This document shows, in pieces, positions 45,644-60,600 of a stretch of 64,000 nt of DNA. Source of the DNA: Closterium sp. NIES-65 (Eukaryota > Streptophyta > Zygnematophyceae > Desmidiales > Closteriaceae); contig CANXME010002096.1 of assembly GCA_948144175.1 (NCBI GenBank), forward strand, positions 2,852,001 through 2,916,000, read 5' to 3'. A program made the position numbers and the translations under genes. The number at the start of each line of letters is the position of its first letter. The stretch's first letter is position 1. Below the pieces are notes generated by a model. It made no database searches, was not told the DNA's origin, and saw only the letters and a list, made by a program, of their open reading frames with translations.

Positions 45644-48600
45644 TCATGCATTGGGTTCATGTGGCAGGCTGATGAGACTCAGCCCCGTGGCAATGGTCGA
45701 ATCCACAGTGGCAGTGCGGCGCAGCGTGCCAGATGGCAGCTCCTCATTGGACAGATCGTGCCCGGGCGCATTCGCAGTCTCCTCCTGCAGCCATTGCAGC
45801 ACGGCGCTCAGGTCTGCCCGCCTCACCGCGATGTGGCGCCGCGACATGGTGCTGAAGGCTGCTGTTGCCAGCAGGAACTTGAGCAGTGCGTAGCGTTTCA
45901 GGGGAGACACTTGCTGGTGGGGGAAGGTGGGGGGTTGAGAGGGGTGGGGAGCGGAGGAAAGGAGGGAGGGTTTGGGAGATGGTGGTGAAGGCTGCTGTTG
46001 CCAGTAGGAACTGTTATTAGTAAACAGGTGGGCTGCTGAGGCCAGCAAGAACTTGAGGAGTATGTAGCGCTTCAGGGGGGACACTTGCTGGTGAGTGGGG
46101 TTGAGAGGGGTGAGGAGTGGTTGCAAGGTGAAAAGAGGATAAGGGTAAGAGGTGGGGCATGGTTCTGAAGGCGGCCGTGGCGAAACAAGCAAGAACTTTC
46201 TACGAATTGTGTGGGTAAGAGGGTATAGTCTTGGCAGCCAGTATAGGGGAGATGCCCACCTTGGCTAATCTGGTAAGAGGGCATAGTCTTGGTGTGTAAA
46301 TGGTAATCTGGCTGGCAAGGTGAGATGCCCACCTTGGCAAGAAGAAGGTCGAAGACGCCTGGGCGGAAGAACTGGCAGCCGTTCACCACTGACTCCTGGC
46401 GTGCCTGTCAGGACACACATGCAGGACACGCATGAATAGAAGCTGCTCTGCCTGCGGACTGGTGTGTGATCGTCTGTGTCTGAGTGTGTACAAGCGCTGC
46501 GCGCATACAAGCGCATGGCTCAAGGGCATCTGGCAGCTTGAGCCGGTGCAGCAGCAGCGAGAGAACAAGTGTGGGAAGAACCAGGGATACTTGTGTGTGT
46601 GTGTTGGTGGATGCGCGCGTGTTTGTGTGTGAGTGTGTGTGAGTGTGTGTGTGTCTGTGTGATTGTGTGTGAGTGTGTGTGAGTGTGTGTGAGTGTGTGT
46701 GAGTGTGTGTGTGTGTGTGAGTGTGTGTGTGTGTGTGTGAGTGTGTTGGTGTGTGCATGAAGGTCTCACTTCTTGAAGGGCATCTGGCAGCTTGAGCCGG
46801 TGCAGCAGCAGTGAGAGAACAAGTGTGGGAAGGGACCAGGAATGTAACTGCATGCGTGTGGAAGTGCGCGTGTGTGAGCGTATCTGTGACTGCATGTGAG
46901 CGTATCTGTGACTGCATGTGAGCGTATCTGTGACTGCATGTGAGCGTATCTGTGACTGCATGTGAGCGTATCTGTGACTGCATGTGAGCGTATCTGTGAC
47001 TGCATGTGAGCGTATCTGTGACTGCATGTGAGCGTATCTGTGACTGCATGTGAGCGTATCTGTGACTGCATGTGAGCGTATCTGTGACTGCATGTGAGCG
47101 TATCTGTGACTGCATGTGAGCGTATCTGTGATTGCATGTGAGCGTATCTGTGACTGCATGTGAGCGTATCTGTGATTGCATGTGAGCGTATCTGTGACTG
47201 CATGTGAGCGTATCTGTGATTGCATGTGAGCGTATCTGTGACTGCATGTGAGCGTATCTGTGATTGCATGTGAGCGTATCTGTGACTGCATGTGAGCGTA
47301 TCTGTGATTGCATGTGAGCGCATACCTCTTGAAGGGCATCTCGCAGCTTGAGTAGGTGCAGCAGCAGCAAAGGGAGAACATGTGTGTGAAGGGACCAGGG
47401 ATCATAGTGATTGTGTGTTGAAGTGCGTGTGCGTATGAGTGTGCGCGCGCATGTATATGTGTGCGATACCTCTTGAAGGGCATCTGGGAGCTTGAGTAGG
47501 TGCAGCAGCAGAGAGAACATGTGTGTGAAGGGACCAGGGATACTACTAGCGTGTGCATGTCTGAGCATGTGTGCGCAGGTGAGCATGTGTGCGCACACCT
47601 CTTGAAGGGCATCTGGCAGCTTGAGTAGGTGCAGCAGCAACGAGAGAATGCGACGAGACGATGTGACTGCTGCTCGTTGCAATGAGCTCATGGCCTCCCG
47701 AAGCACAGTCTGTGAAAAACGAGCACGATTAGGGGAGGGGGGGGGGGACGGGACGAAAGAGGGTCAGGCTTGAGAACCATGGGACGACGTGACTGCTTCT
47801 ATGGCCTCGGAGAACAGTCTATGGAACCACACACGCGCACAGTTCAGGGCACAATCAGGGAAGGTGGGGAACGGGACGAAGAGGGCCGGGTCAGGCTTGA
47901 GAGCAATCGGACGATGTGACAACAGCACACTGCAGAGAGCAATCGGACGACGTGACAACAGCACACTGCAGAGAGCAATCGGACGACGTGACAACAGCAC
48001 ACTGCAGAGAGCAATCGGACGACGTGACAACAGCACACTGCAGAGAGCAATCGGACGACGTGACAACAGCACACTGCAGAGAGCAATCGGACGACGTGAC
48101 AACAGCACACTGCAGAGAGCAATCGGACGACGTGACAACAGCACACTGCAGAGAGCAATCGGACGACGTGACAACAGCACACTGCAGAGAGCAATCGGAC
48201 GACGTGACAACAGCACACTGCAGAGAGCAATCGGACGACGTGACAACAGCACACTGCAGAGAGCAATCGGACGACGTGACAACAGCACACTGCAGAGAGC
48301 AATCGGACGACGTGACAACAGCACACTGCAGAGAGCAATCGGACGACGTGACAACAGCACACTGCAGAGAGCAATCGGACGACGTGACAACAGCACACTG
48401 CAGAGAGCAATCGGACGACGTGACAACAGCACACTGCAGAGAGCAATCGGACGACGTGACAACAGCACACTGCAGAGAGCAATCGGACGACGTGACAACA
48501 GCACACTGCAGAGAGCAATCGGACGACGTGACAACAGCACACTGCAGAGAGCAATCGGACGACGTGACAACAGCACACTGCAGAGAGCAATCGGACGACG

Positions 48601-51600
48601 TGACAACAGCACACTGCAGAGAGCAATCGGACGACGTGACAACAGCACACTGCAGAGAGCAATCGGACGACGTGACAACAGCACACTGCAGAGAGCAATC
48701 GGACGACGTGACAACAGCACACTGCAGAGAGCCCATGGCTTCGCGGAGCAGTCTATCAAAGGGGTGGTGCGGCTGAGGTGAGCAGTCTATCAAAGGGGTG
48801 GTGCGGCTGAGGTGAGCAGTCTATCAAAGGGGTGGTGCGGCTGAGGTGAGCAGTCTATCAAAGGGGTGGTGCGGCTGAGGTGAGCAGTCTATGAAACCAC
48901 AGACAGACACACACGTGGAAGAAGGAAGGGGAGGGGGGGAAATGCAGTGAGGAAAGGGGTGGTGCGGCTTCGGGTTGGGTTGGGAGACAGCAGCATGCTG
49001 TAGAAAACTCATTGGCCTTGCACAAACCAAGAGGAAAGGTGAGACAAACAGACGTACAATGCTTTCGCTCTCGTTGCCGAAGGAGATGTAGAGGAGGAGA
49101 GAGACGGTGTTCTGGTTGTCTAGATTCGACGTTATCTGGCGTGAGGGGGAGGGGGGAGAAGGGGGGGAGGGGGAAGGGGATGGGTGAGGGGAGTAGAAAG
49201 AGGGAATGGGGAATGGGAGACAGAAGCAAAGGAGATGTAGAGGAGGAGAGAGATGGTGTCCTGGTTGTCTAGATTCGATGTTATCTGGAGTGAGAAGGAG
49301 GGGGGAAGGAAGGGGAGTGGGCGAGGGGAGTGGGAAGAGGAAAGGGGAAACGGGAGAGGAGGTTACCAGCAAAGCAGATACTTGAGAATTTAGAAAAATG
49401 AGCAACAGAGTATCCCCTCCCGCAATCCTTCCCACACCAGCCAACAGAGTATCCAACACGTTACTGGCAACTTGACATGGTTACCACACCAACATTCCAC
49501 AGCAGCAGAGAAAGAAACTACTAACCAGCAGATTGACGTAGTCTGGGTCTGCTGCAAGCTGAGCCACACGGGGCGGCAGCACCGCCACCGGGCGGCCAAA
49601 AAAACGCCGGATTTTGCAACCCAGCGTCCTCCTCCTCCCCTCCCTCCTCTTCCACCTCCCCCACTGCCCCTGCCGCCCCTGCTGCCCCTGCAGAAGCCCC
49701 ACCATACCCCCTCCGCCTCTCTCCTCCCCCCTGCCCCGCCTTCCCCTTGCCCTTCTCCTCCCTCCCATGCAACCTCCCCTCCCCCTTCCTCCTCCCCCTT
49801 CCATGCGCCCTTGCTTCCCCTTCCCCCTCGTCCCCTTCCCCTTCCCCCTCCTCATTCCCCCCCACATCCCCCGCTGATGCAGGGGTGGAAGCGGGGGTGG
49901 GGCGGCGAGAGGGGGGAGGGCGAGGGTAGCAGGAGCGGATGAGGATGGAGAGGAGGGAGTGGAGGGGCGAGAGATGGAGCTTGGCTGCTGCTGCAATCCC
50001 CACTCGATCCAGGTAGTCCAGCTGGGAAGGGGGAGAGGGGAAGGGGGCGGGGTGAAGGAAAATGTGAAGGTGAGTCAAGAGACTGGGGACAACAGGGGGC
50101 GGCAGGAGCAGATGAGGATGGCAAGGGGGGATTGGAGGGGCGAGAGATGGAGCTTGGCTGCTGATGCTGCGATCCCCACTCGATCTAGATAGTCCAGCCG
50201 CAATGGGTAAGAGGGGAAGGGGGGTGGGGGGAGTGACTTTTGAGTCGACTCAAAAGTCGCCTTGCTGCTGCAATGCCCACTCGGTCGAGCGAGATAGTCC
50301 AGCTGGGGACGGGGGCGAGGGTAGGACGAGCCGGCAGAAGGCATCGAGGACAGCAAAGCACAATGGGAAAAGCATAAGACGAACATACTCTTTCCGGGTT
50401 ACTTCCAACTCTCACTTCTAATAGCACTTCCAGCAGTCAACGCAAGCTCACTCTCCAAGTATAGGTGAGTGAGGCGGGCAAGTGTTGGTGGATAAGAATT
50501 GAGACGTCTCAAAACACCAGCCAAGGCAGAGGGAGGCTGGGCCGCCTCACGGCACTTATTACGACAACTCAGGGCGTATCCATGTTTGGGTCATGGGCAC
50601 TGTTCCGGGCATCCGCAATTTGCGGATGACCCAAACAACATAAAACGCCACTTTGGGTCCTCCAAACTCATGCGACCCCCAAAGAGCCGCAAAGGTTTTC
50701 GCGAACAGTCGTATCCAATGGAGGGATGCCAGAACAGTTCGAAACATCCTTAGTAAGACCCGGCCGCGCGCGGCTCGGCAGCCCACTTCGGGTCATGCGC
50801 AAATTCCGTATGACCCAAACAGTAGCCAGAACAGTGCTCATGACCCGAACATGGATATGCCCTCACAGCACCTCAAAGCACTTCACAGCACCTCACAGCA
50901 CCTCACAGCACCTCACGGCACCGCACGGCACCTCACGGCACCTCACAGCACCTCACGGCACCTCACGGCACCTCACAGAACCTCACAGCACCTCACGGCA
51001 CCTCACAGCACGTACACAGGTGGCGGGCAGCTGTCTGCGAATGAGGGAGAGGCGCTGGGTAGGGCCGATGCGTGCATACTCCACTAAGATGCTGCAGAGC
51101 TGGAGGGGGGGGGGGGGGGGAAAGGGGAGAGCGGAACGAGAGGAGAGCACAGAGTCAGGCACAAGCAGGAAGTGAAGGGCTGGATGAGGGAGAGGCGCTG
51201 GGTGGGGCCGATGCGTGCATACTCCACTAAGATGCTGCAGAGCTGGAGGGGGGGGAGCAGAAAGGCAGGAGAGGAGCAAGAGGAAGGAGGGGAGCATTTT
51301 TGTTTTTATTGTGGGCGTATTTCACCAAAACGCTGCACAGCTGCGGGGGGGGGGGAGAGGGAAGGAGAGAGCAGAAACAACAGGAGAGAGGTGGGTAGGG
51401 GAGTCTTGAACAGACAGCTTACCAGCAGTGTTGGAGTCATTCTAAGAACTCTAAAAAATGTCTTGCAAGCTACTCCCTCAAAAGCGTATCCAGCAGAAAA
51501 AGGGCAACCGAGGGAATGTAAACAGAGAAAGGTAACCAGCAGTAGCATGCCTAGCCAGCAGTAGCATGCCTAGCCAGCAGTAGCATGCCTAGCCAGCAGT

Positions 51601-54600
51601 AGCATGCCTAGCCAGCAGTAGCATGCCTAGCCAGCAGTAGCATGCCTAGCCAGCAGTAGCATGCCTAGCCAGCAGTAGCATGCCTAGCCAGCAGTAGCAT
51701 GCCTAGCCAGCAGTAGCATGCCTAGCCAGCAGTAGCATGCCTAGCCAGCAGTAGCATGCCTAGCCAGCAGTAGCATGCCTAGCCAGCAGTAGCATGCCTA
51801 GCCAGCAGTAGCATGCCTAGCCAGCAGTTCACTCACGTTGTCCACGTGGCAGGAGGGGGCACTGGCGTCTCTCAGCAGCGACACCAGCGAATCAATCAAC
51901 GCGTCCACATTCAATGCATCCCCCCCCGCTGCACCTGCCCCTGCCACCCCTCCTGCTGCCCCTGCTGTTCCAGAGACCCCAGCAGCATCCCCTGCTGACC
52001 CTTCAAGAGCCCCACCAACTGCAGCAGCAGGAGTTGCAGTGGGCAGTGCAGCAGCAGGCACTAGGGTGCGTGCGTTGAGGAAGCAGGTGGCACTGTGGCA
52101 GCTGGTTACCAGCAGGTCCGCTACAGCCTGATGGGACGGATGGGCGGGAGAGGAAGGGAACGTGCAAGGTGAGAGGAAGTGCATGGAGTCCCTGCATACC
52201 ATGGGGCAGCTGGTTACCAGCAGGTCTGCTACAGCCTGATGGGACGGATGGGCGGGAGAGGAAGGGAACGTGCAAGGTGAGAGGAAGTGCATGGAGTCCC
52301 TGCAAACCATGTGGCAGCTGGTTACCAGCAGGTCTGCTACAGCCTGGTGGAAAGGGGGAGGAAGAAAGCAGGGGAGAGGTGGACGGAGGGTGGGGGAGAC
52401 CAAACCGAGCCTCTCTAAAACCATCTGGCACCTGGTTCCCATCCCGGCAGATCACTTACAAACGCCACCCTGAGATGGTTTTTGAGGCGCCAAAAAAATC
52501 GCCTCTTAAACCATCTGGCAGCTGGTTCTCTGCCCTGCAGAACAGCTACACACGCCACCTCAGATAAACAAAGGGCGTGGATAGCATGTACCACGGATAT
52601 GACATCGACGGGGCTTCGAACCAAACCACATTCATGACATGATACATACCTAAAGAGAAGGAGGGCGCGCATAGGACAGCACAAGCATACCACAGAGATG
52701 GCGTTGATGGGGCATTTGAGGAGGAAGAGCAAGAGCCACCGCCTGTTGCCCGCCATGCACGCGTTGAAGAGGCGGCAGGCTGTGCTGTTGGCGTCGAGCA
52801 TGCGCGACAGCACATCCTGTGAGGTGGTGTGGGGTGGTGTGGGGTGGTGTGATGTTATGTATTGGGGGAATGGAACAATGAGGGGGAGCAGACTTTTGAG
52901 TCGACTCAAAAGTCACCTCGTTACAATGAGGGGGAGCACACAAGTGTTGAACGTTGACGAGGCGGCAGGCTGTGCTGTTGGCGTCGAGCATGCGAGATAG
53001 CACGCCCTGTGGGGCATTGCAATGGGATGAGGAGAATGTGCGAGGGGAGAGGAGTGAGTTGAGCCAACAAGACACATATCAGAGCGTTGCTCGCCAGCCT
53101 GGCGTTGAAGAGGCGACCAGCTGTGCTGTTGGCGTCCAGCATGTGTGACAGCACGCCCTGGGGATTCCGACAGCTGTCAGAAAACTGTAACAATCACTCC
53201 AGTTGTATGACAGAGGCTGAGGAGAAGTGGGGGTGTACCCATCTGTACATAGACCCCCCACTTCTCCCTCAATACCATTCAATTCTCTCCCCCCATCTTA
53301 CCGTCCAGAGAGGATCCTCTGTCCTTAGGCTGGCATGCGCTCTCAGGTAGACGCGGAAGAGGAACGGCAGCAGCAGCGACAGCAGCGCCTCTGCAGTCTC
53401 CTCCGCTGCTCGCTCCACCCGCAGTGCTTCGCTGCGCTGTGGTGACGCCTTCACCCCGCCCGCCCTTGCGTCTGATAACGCCGCCATTTTTCCTCGGTCA
53501 TGGCACCTGCAGTGGAGGAGCGAAGGTACGTGGAGTGGTGAGGAATATTTCGGAGTGAAGGAATGGACTCTGAGCGAGACCTGTTGAAGCCCACACCCGT
53601 CCTCTCCGCTGCTGCTCGCTCCACCCTCAGTGCTTCGCTGCGCTGTGGTGACGCCTTCACCCCGCCTGCCCTTGCGTCTGACAATGCCGCCATCTTGCCT
53701 CGATGGTCGCACCTGGTGGACGGAGGAAAGCAATGGAGTGTGAGAGTAAAACACTCGAAGTGCCTCGACTCGAACATCATCTTTCTCACGACATGTTGGG
53801 CAGGAAACAGACGGTGACCAAGTAAGGGGGAGGTGGGTCGAATTGAACTGACATTTGAAAGACGTCGAGGTTGACCCGTGCGAGCTGCAGCAGGAAGCGG
53901 AAGTATGTCTGATCCAATAGCCGTGACTCCTGCTGAAACCTGCCATGCACACAGATAGACAGAGGAATGGAAGGAGGGGGGGGAAAGGGGGTTTGTTTGG
54001 GGTGCCTCAATCACGCATAGCTGAAGAGAAAGTACATTTGGCTCAATGTCCGTGACTCCTACTGTAAGCCTGCCACGCACAAGGATAGATAGACATGCAG
54101 GAGAAGGATGGGGGTTTGTTTGAAGGTGCCTCACTAAAAAACAACCACGAACCTGAGCAGACATGACTAATGGTGCTGAAACCTGAAGAACGGATAGATA
54201 GGGGGCAGGGGGAAGTAGCTTGAGGAATATGGATGTGATCCGCTTTGAGGTGGGCTGTTGTAGCAGGCGCCCCAACCACCGGTGGTGCAGCAGCAACTTC
54301 TACTTTTGATCTACCTACCGAATTCCCTTTTCCTGTACATGAGGTTGTCCTGTCCCCTACCTGAGGTTGTCTTGCCACACGCAGTGGTGTATGCTGGGGG
54401 GGATGCTATACGGCTCCACTGCTCCATCCGCCCTCTCCTCTGCTGCTGTGCATGGGGTGATGGTGATGGCAGTGGTTGTAATGGTTGGGGCGCCTGCTGC
54501 TGTCTCTGCTGCGGCTGCCGCTGCTGGCGCCTCTCCTGTCGCCCTCATCCCTTCTGCAGTTGCAGCTGTATTGGCAGCACCACCTGTGGCAGTGGTGGAT

Positions 54601-57600
54601 GCCGTGGTATTGGCGGCCACAGGGGCAGCACTGGTAGTGCTGGTAGCAGCAGCAGCAGTGGGAGCGATTCGCTCATAGAAAAGCATGTACGCGCTGTTGG
54701 GCCGGTCAAACTCCTGTGGGGGCAGAAGGGGGGGGGAAGACAACCGAGAGACACTTTATACACGCAATTGAAGAGAGAATAGCATGCACTCGCTGCAGGG
54801 GTGGGGGAGTTTTCCTCATAAAAGAGCATGTGTGCGCTCTTGGGGGGGGGTCGAAATCATGTGGGTGGAAAGAGCGCTGAGAGAGAAAAAGGGTGCGCGG
54901 AAAGAAACAAGTGAGTGAGAGTGAGAAGACAGGGTTTAAGGTTTAGGAATGGGCGAGTGGAAGTGAGGTAATAGGTAATCTGAGTGAGAAAAAGGGTGGG
55001 TGGCAATGAGGAAAGGGAGACAGTAAGAACTGGGTGGGTGAGAGTGAGAAAATGGGTGGGTGAGAGTGAGGAAATGGGTGGGTGAGAGTGAGGAAATGGG
55101 TGGGTGAGAAAGTAATAGGGTGAGTTAGTGAGAAAATGGGTGAGTAAGAGCGAGAGAATGGGTGGTTGGTTGAGAGTGAGGAAATGGGTGGTTGAGAGTG
55201 AGGAAATGGGTGGTTGAGAGTGAGGAAATGGGTGGTTGAGAGTGAGGTCGCATCCTTTACCTGAGGCGACGTGGTCTAGATAAGGTTGGCGTACACCTCA
55301 CCTCAGCGGGTTACTTCCACTTGCGAGAGCAACAAGCATCCCTCACCTGAGGCGACGAGGCCTTGATGAGGTTGTCATATACCTCAGCGGAGTACTTCCC
55401 TTGCTTGCTAACGTGTACGGAAGAGTACAATCTTGTCTCACCAAACACACTCACCTGAGGCGACGAGGCCTTGATGAGGTTGTCATACACCTCAGCGGAG
55501 TACTTCCCTTGCTAGTGTGACCTGTATTGCAACCGTTCTTACCTTGTCACCAAATCTTCATTCACCTGAGGCTGCTCCTACTCACCTGTGGCGACGAGGT
55601 CTTGATGAGGTTGTCATACACCTCAGCGGAGTACTTCCCTCCGAAGCAGTCCTTCTCCAGCTCTCTCACGTCGTACGCCTCCACTCGCTTGTCATCGAAG
55701 CACAGCCACCACTGCCTGTAAGAACACACAGGGGGATGGCACAAGTGCATGTGCAGGTATGAGTGCACCCTCGTGGTGACCCCAAAGCCCATGCCTTCTC
55801 CAGCCCTCTCACGTCATATGCCTCCACCCGCTTGTCATCGAAGCACAGCCACCGCTGCCTGCACACACACATGGGGGTTGAGATGTTGCACACAACAGGG
55901 GTGTGAGAATGAGTTTAAATCTTCACACATGCATGCATGGGCCGCCATACCTTCTGATGCCGCTCGCTCCCGTTGACTTAGTTTGACTCTCTTCCGACCA
56001 CTCACACATCCCCTTGACCCGCTTTGACTTTGTCTGATCGGATCCACTGCAGCTCTGCTTGACCCACGTTGACTCGCTCAGACCATTTGCAGCTCTGCTT
56101 ACCTCGCTTTCACTCGTTCTGACTTTGTCTGACCCAGTGCAACTCTGCTTGACCCAATGAAACTCTGCTTGACCCAAAGCAACTCTGCTTGACCCAATGC
56201 AACTCTGCTTGACCCAATGCAACTCTGCTTGACCCACTGCAACTCTGCTTGAACCAATGCAACTCTGCTTGACCCACGTTTGACTCGCTCAGCCATCGTC
56301 TCACCCACTGCCCCTCCACTTGACTCACTTCGACCGCACGGATTGAGATGGACGACTGTGATGCAGCGGAGAATCGCCGCTCCTCTCCTTGATGTACGAG
56401 TAATAATGCCCCGCAAACGCTGTTCCAGAATGCACCACCACTCCCACCAAGCTGTACTCATAATACCCGTCGCTCCTCTCCTCCCCACCTCCAGCTCCCT
56501 TCTCCTCCACAGCCCCTTCAACCCTATCCTCTCTGGATTCCTTCACGCTTTCACCTCCTTTATCCTCCCCCTCTCCCTCCTCCCGCCCCTGCTCTAACTC
56601 TCCCCCCTCGTCCCTCCCTTCCTCCTTCCCCTCTGCACCCCCTACCCGTCCCCTTCTCTGCTCTCTCTCCTTCTGAGCAAGCCCTTCGCGGGTGAACGGC
56701 CGCATGTTGAGAGAGAGGGGGAAGGTGAATCGGTCCTTGAGCTTCAGCCGCTGCATCGTCTCATAATCAAAGTCGAATCGCTTCAGGTGGATTATCAGGG
56801 TGGGCGGCAGGGTCTTGATGCACGCACGTTTTAATGCATCGACCTGCAAGGGAGAAGGAAGTAGGGCAACGGAGGTGTTGGAGGGTGGAGTAAACAACAA
56901 GGGCAGAGAGCAGAGGACATGTTTGAGCTTCAGCCGCTGCATCGTCTCGTAGTCAAAGTCGAAGCACTTCAGGTGGATTATCAGGGTGGGCGGCAGAGTC
57001 TTGATGCATGCGCGCTTCAACGCGTCCACCTGAAAATGGTACAGGAAAAACGAGGGGCGTAACAATGGCAGGCAGAATGAGGATTTGATTTCATTAGGGT
57101 GGCCCAAATGGGAGGGTCTTGATGCTTGCACGCTTCAATGCGTCCACCTGCAGCAAGCAGTACGGGTAAAACGAGGGGTGAGTGAGGGAGGGATGTAACG
57201 AGGGGCAAAATGGGGAGCGATTTTGGCTTCTTTAGGTGGCTCAAATGGGCGTGAAGGCATAGAGCGGCTCTGCACACTTCCCTCACAAACACCACCACCA
57301 CCACCACCACCACCACCACCACCCACCAACAACCCCATCCCCTGCCACTCACCTTCTTGCCGCACTGCCCACAGAAGTAGGCGTTATCTGCCTCCAGCAG
57401 GTCGCCTTGCACAAACGCCTCTAGCGACTCCTGTCCTGCAGGCCCCCTTTGCCAGGCACCATGCAGGCATTGTGGAGAGCTGTGGTGCTTTTCTGCTTGA
57501 CTCACAAGCCCTGTACCCACCAGCCCCACAACCGCTGCTGCTTGTCACCTTCTTGCTGCACTGCCCACAGAAGTAGGCGCTATCTTATCTGCCTCCAGCA

Positions 57601-60600
57601 AGTCGCCTTGCAAGCAGCAACATAAAGACACAGCGCAAGCGTTGTGGCGCTCTGTGCTCTTCACACACCGCCCCACCCACCCACCCACCGCCCCACCCAC
57701 CCACCCTGCTGCGGCTCACCTTCTTGCCGCACTGCCCACAGAAGTAGGCGTTATCTGCCTCCAGCAAGTCCCCTTGCACAAACGCCTCTAGTGACTCCTG
57801 CAGCCCGCGCTTGCCCTTCACGTCCACACTCACTGCTGCAAATGGCTCCTCCCTCTCACTGCGATGGGGGCAGCCTCGACAGATGATCTGCACAGGGGAA
57901 AGAGGGGAGGGGAGGGAATGAGGGAGATGCGTCTCTGGTGATAAAGGGGGGAAAAAGCCTCTAGTGACTCCTGCAGCCCGCGCTTGCCCGTCACGTCCCC
58001 ACTCACTGCTGCAAATGACTCCTCCCTCTCACTGCGATGAGGACAGCCTCGACAGATGATCTGCGATGAGGACAGCTCCGACAGATAATCTGCAGCACAC
58101 GGGGAGGGAGGAGGAGTGGGGTGGGGGTGGTGGTTGAAAGTGGGGACGGGGAGGTGTGGTAGGGAGAAGATAGGGGGGGATAGGCATCACACCACATCAC
58201 ACCACATCAAACCACATCACACCACATCACACTACACTACACCCACCCCTGCCCCTCCCACCGCACCACACCACGCACCTGTTGAGCGAACGCGCCACCA
58301 AAGATAGAAGTCAGTGTGGGGGAGTGCCGTTGAGCCTTCACGCTCTCATCCAGAGAGTCATAGAGGCGGTTGAAGAACTCAAACCGTCCACACCCATACG
58401 AAACACAGGCATACACCTTGGTCTACTACTATCACACACGCACCTGCTGGGCGAAAGCCCCCCCGAATATGGAAGTTACTGTGGAGGAGTGCCGCTGTGC
58501 CTTCATGCTCTCATCCAGAGAGTCATAGAGGCGGTTGAAGAACTCAAAGGCGGTCCAACACATACATACCATAAGCATGCTGCAGGAACTACCATCCCAC
58601 GCACACACACACCTGCTGTGCAAAATGTCCGCCAAAAATGGAGGTGAGCGTGGGGGAATGCCGCTGTGCCTTCATGCTCTCATCCAGCGAGTCGTAGAGC
58701 CGGTTGAAGAACTCAAACGCGTCTTGGTGCTCCCTCAGGTTCACCGGCTGCCCGTCGTAGTCCCTGAAGGCATCCCAGAAGCCCTCTGGAACAAAGTAGT
58801 CAGGGCAGCCTGCTAGCAGATAGCTGAAAATGGCCTGCAGTGGAAGAATGGGAGAAGAGGGAAGAGAAGAGATTAAGTGGAGAAGAGTCAAAGAGAAGAC
58901 GGAAAGGGTGAGAGGAAGGGAGGTCAGGAAACAAATTAAGTCTGTCTTTGCTGGGATAGCACGTTTGTGTATGCCTGGATAGCTTTTAGAACTTCCAAAA
59001 AGAGACTGAAAGAATGCCCGCAAATTGCACTGCAGTGGAGGCTGTCTGTACCTTTTACAGCCTGTCTCAGTATAAGGCATCAGTTCCGCGCATAAACTGC
59101 ACTGCAGATCACGGACGGCATGCCTTTGCTGTCCCCCAAAGTGCCTGTAGCGTGCAATTTACTGCAGGCTGTCTGTACCCCTTAAGAGCCTTCTCCACTA
59201 AAACGCACAAGCCCCACACAATACCTGCACTTGGTAAATCACAGACAGAGGTCGGTCCGATTCGGGTGTCTCAGGGAAGGCAAGGAGGGCACGGCGCACT
59301 TGGGGCTGCATGAAGAGCTGCTGGAACACACTGTTCATGTAGCACGTGGCTCCTGGGGTGAGAGGGAGGACAAGACATTCAAATGGGGGTCAAAGAATTA
59401 ATCGTTTCAGCAACTTATAAGTCACTTGGGGCTGCATGAAGAGCTGCTGGAACACACTGTTCATGTAGCACGTGGCTCCTGGGGTGAGAGGGAGGACAAG
59501 ACATTCAAATGGGGGTCAAAGAATTAATCGTTTCAGCAACTTATAAGTCACTTGGGGGGCTGCATGAAGAGCTGCTGGAACACACTGTTCATGTAGCACG
59601 TGGCTCCTGGGACTGGGGGCAGGTAAAGCAGCGACAAAGTGGGGAAGGAAACAGGTAGCCTCAACGTTGGAGTCGACTGAACAGGCGCTGGGGGCTCCAT
59701 GAAGACATTTCATGCTGTTCATGCAACAGGCGCTGGAAATTTCATGCTGGAATACACTGTTCATGTCGCACGCTCCAATTTTGGAGCGTCAGGTGCAAGC
59801 AGCATAGCTTGAGACTGGAATAGGCTGCACGTGGCCGGGGAGGGGAGCACAGCTGGGGAGGTATTGCCATGACGGCAGCTCGTGCTCCAGAGAGGCAAAG
59901 CGCACAAGGTCCCCTACTCTGAGATTTGAGAGCAGCGGCAAGGTCTTCTAATTTTGACGGAATGCATGCAGGATGTACATGCATTATTGCACGGCCGACA
60001 ATTTTGCTACATACCTGCATTCTTGAGTCCCGCGTATCCCACCCGAGGCCGGGGGGCGCAGCTGGGGAGGTACTCCCACGATGGCAACTCGTCGTGCTCC
60101 ACAGAGGCGAAGTGCAGCTAGAGTGGACCAAGTCACTGTGAGAGCGGGAGATGCATGCATTGCACCATACCTGCACTTCGCGTCGGTGGAACGGCAAGGT
60201 CTCCTAGTCTTGGCGCAGTGCATGCAAGACAAGACTTAGTTGTGTTGTTGCCTTGCCACGCACCTGCGTTCTTGAGGCCTGCATATCCCACACGTGGCCG
60301 GGGGGCGCAGCTGGGGAGGTACTCCCACGAAGGCAACTCGTGCTCCACCGAGGCAAAGTGCAGCGGCAGCAGCAGCGAGGCGAGCTCTCGTAGGGCTTCA
60401 GGGGTCTGTATGGAAGAAACAGGGGGGAGGGGGCGGTAACAGGATAAGGGGTGGGGGTTTGCGAGGGGGAAGTGTTGTGAGGTGCCGCAAAGCTCAGCCA
60501 AAGTGCAGGCAGTGGGGCATCGAGAGGTGAGCTCCTTCAAGGCTTCTGCGATCTGCATAGAGGAGACATGGGAGAGGGGGCGGTAAGAGGAGGACACGGG

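Larger units (their letters stand above)
59225..60405 (-). other. Gene 2 exons with the catalytic Cys box
   Basis: Exon 60405-60264 encodes PSWEYLPSCAP, then GYAGLKNA and ends one base into the next codon. Exon 59352-59225 completes it as NAGATCYMNSVFQQLFMQPQ, the classical USP Cys box with the nucleophile in GATCYMNS. It then runs to SDRPLSVIYQVQ. The phase join is exact. Partial copies of both exons lie between and beside them. Confidence 0.9.

Noticed and set aside
47904-48733. Possible CRISPR-like array (36-bp regular units)
   Set aside because: The units are contiguous with no unique spacers, and the surroundings are a eukaryotic gene.
47764-48793. Long open frames over the 36-bp array
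   Set aside because: Same reason: 36 is a multiple of three and the unit lacks stops. No start context or domain supports a protein.
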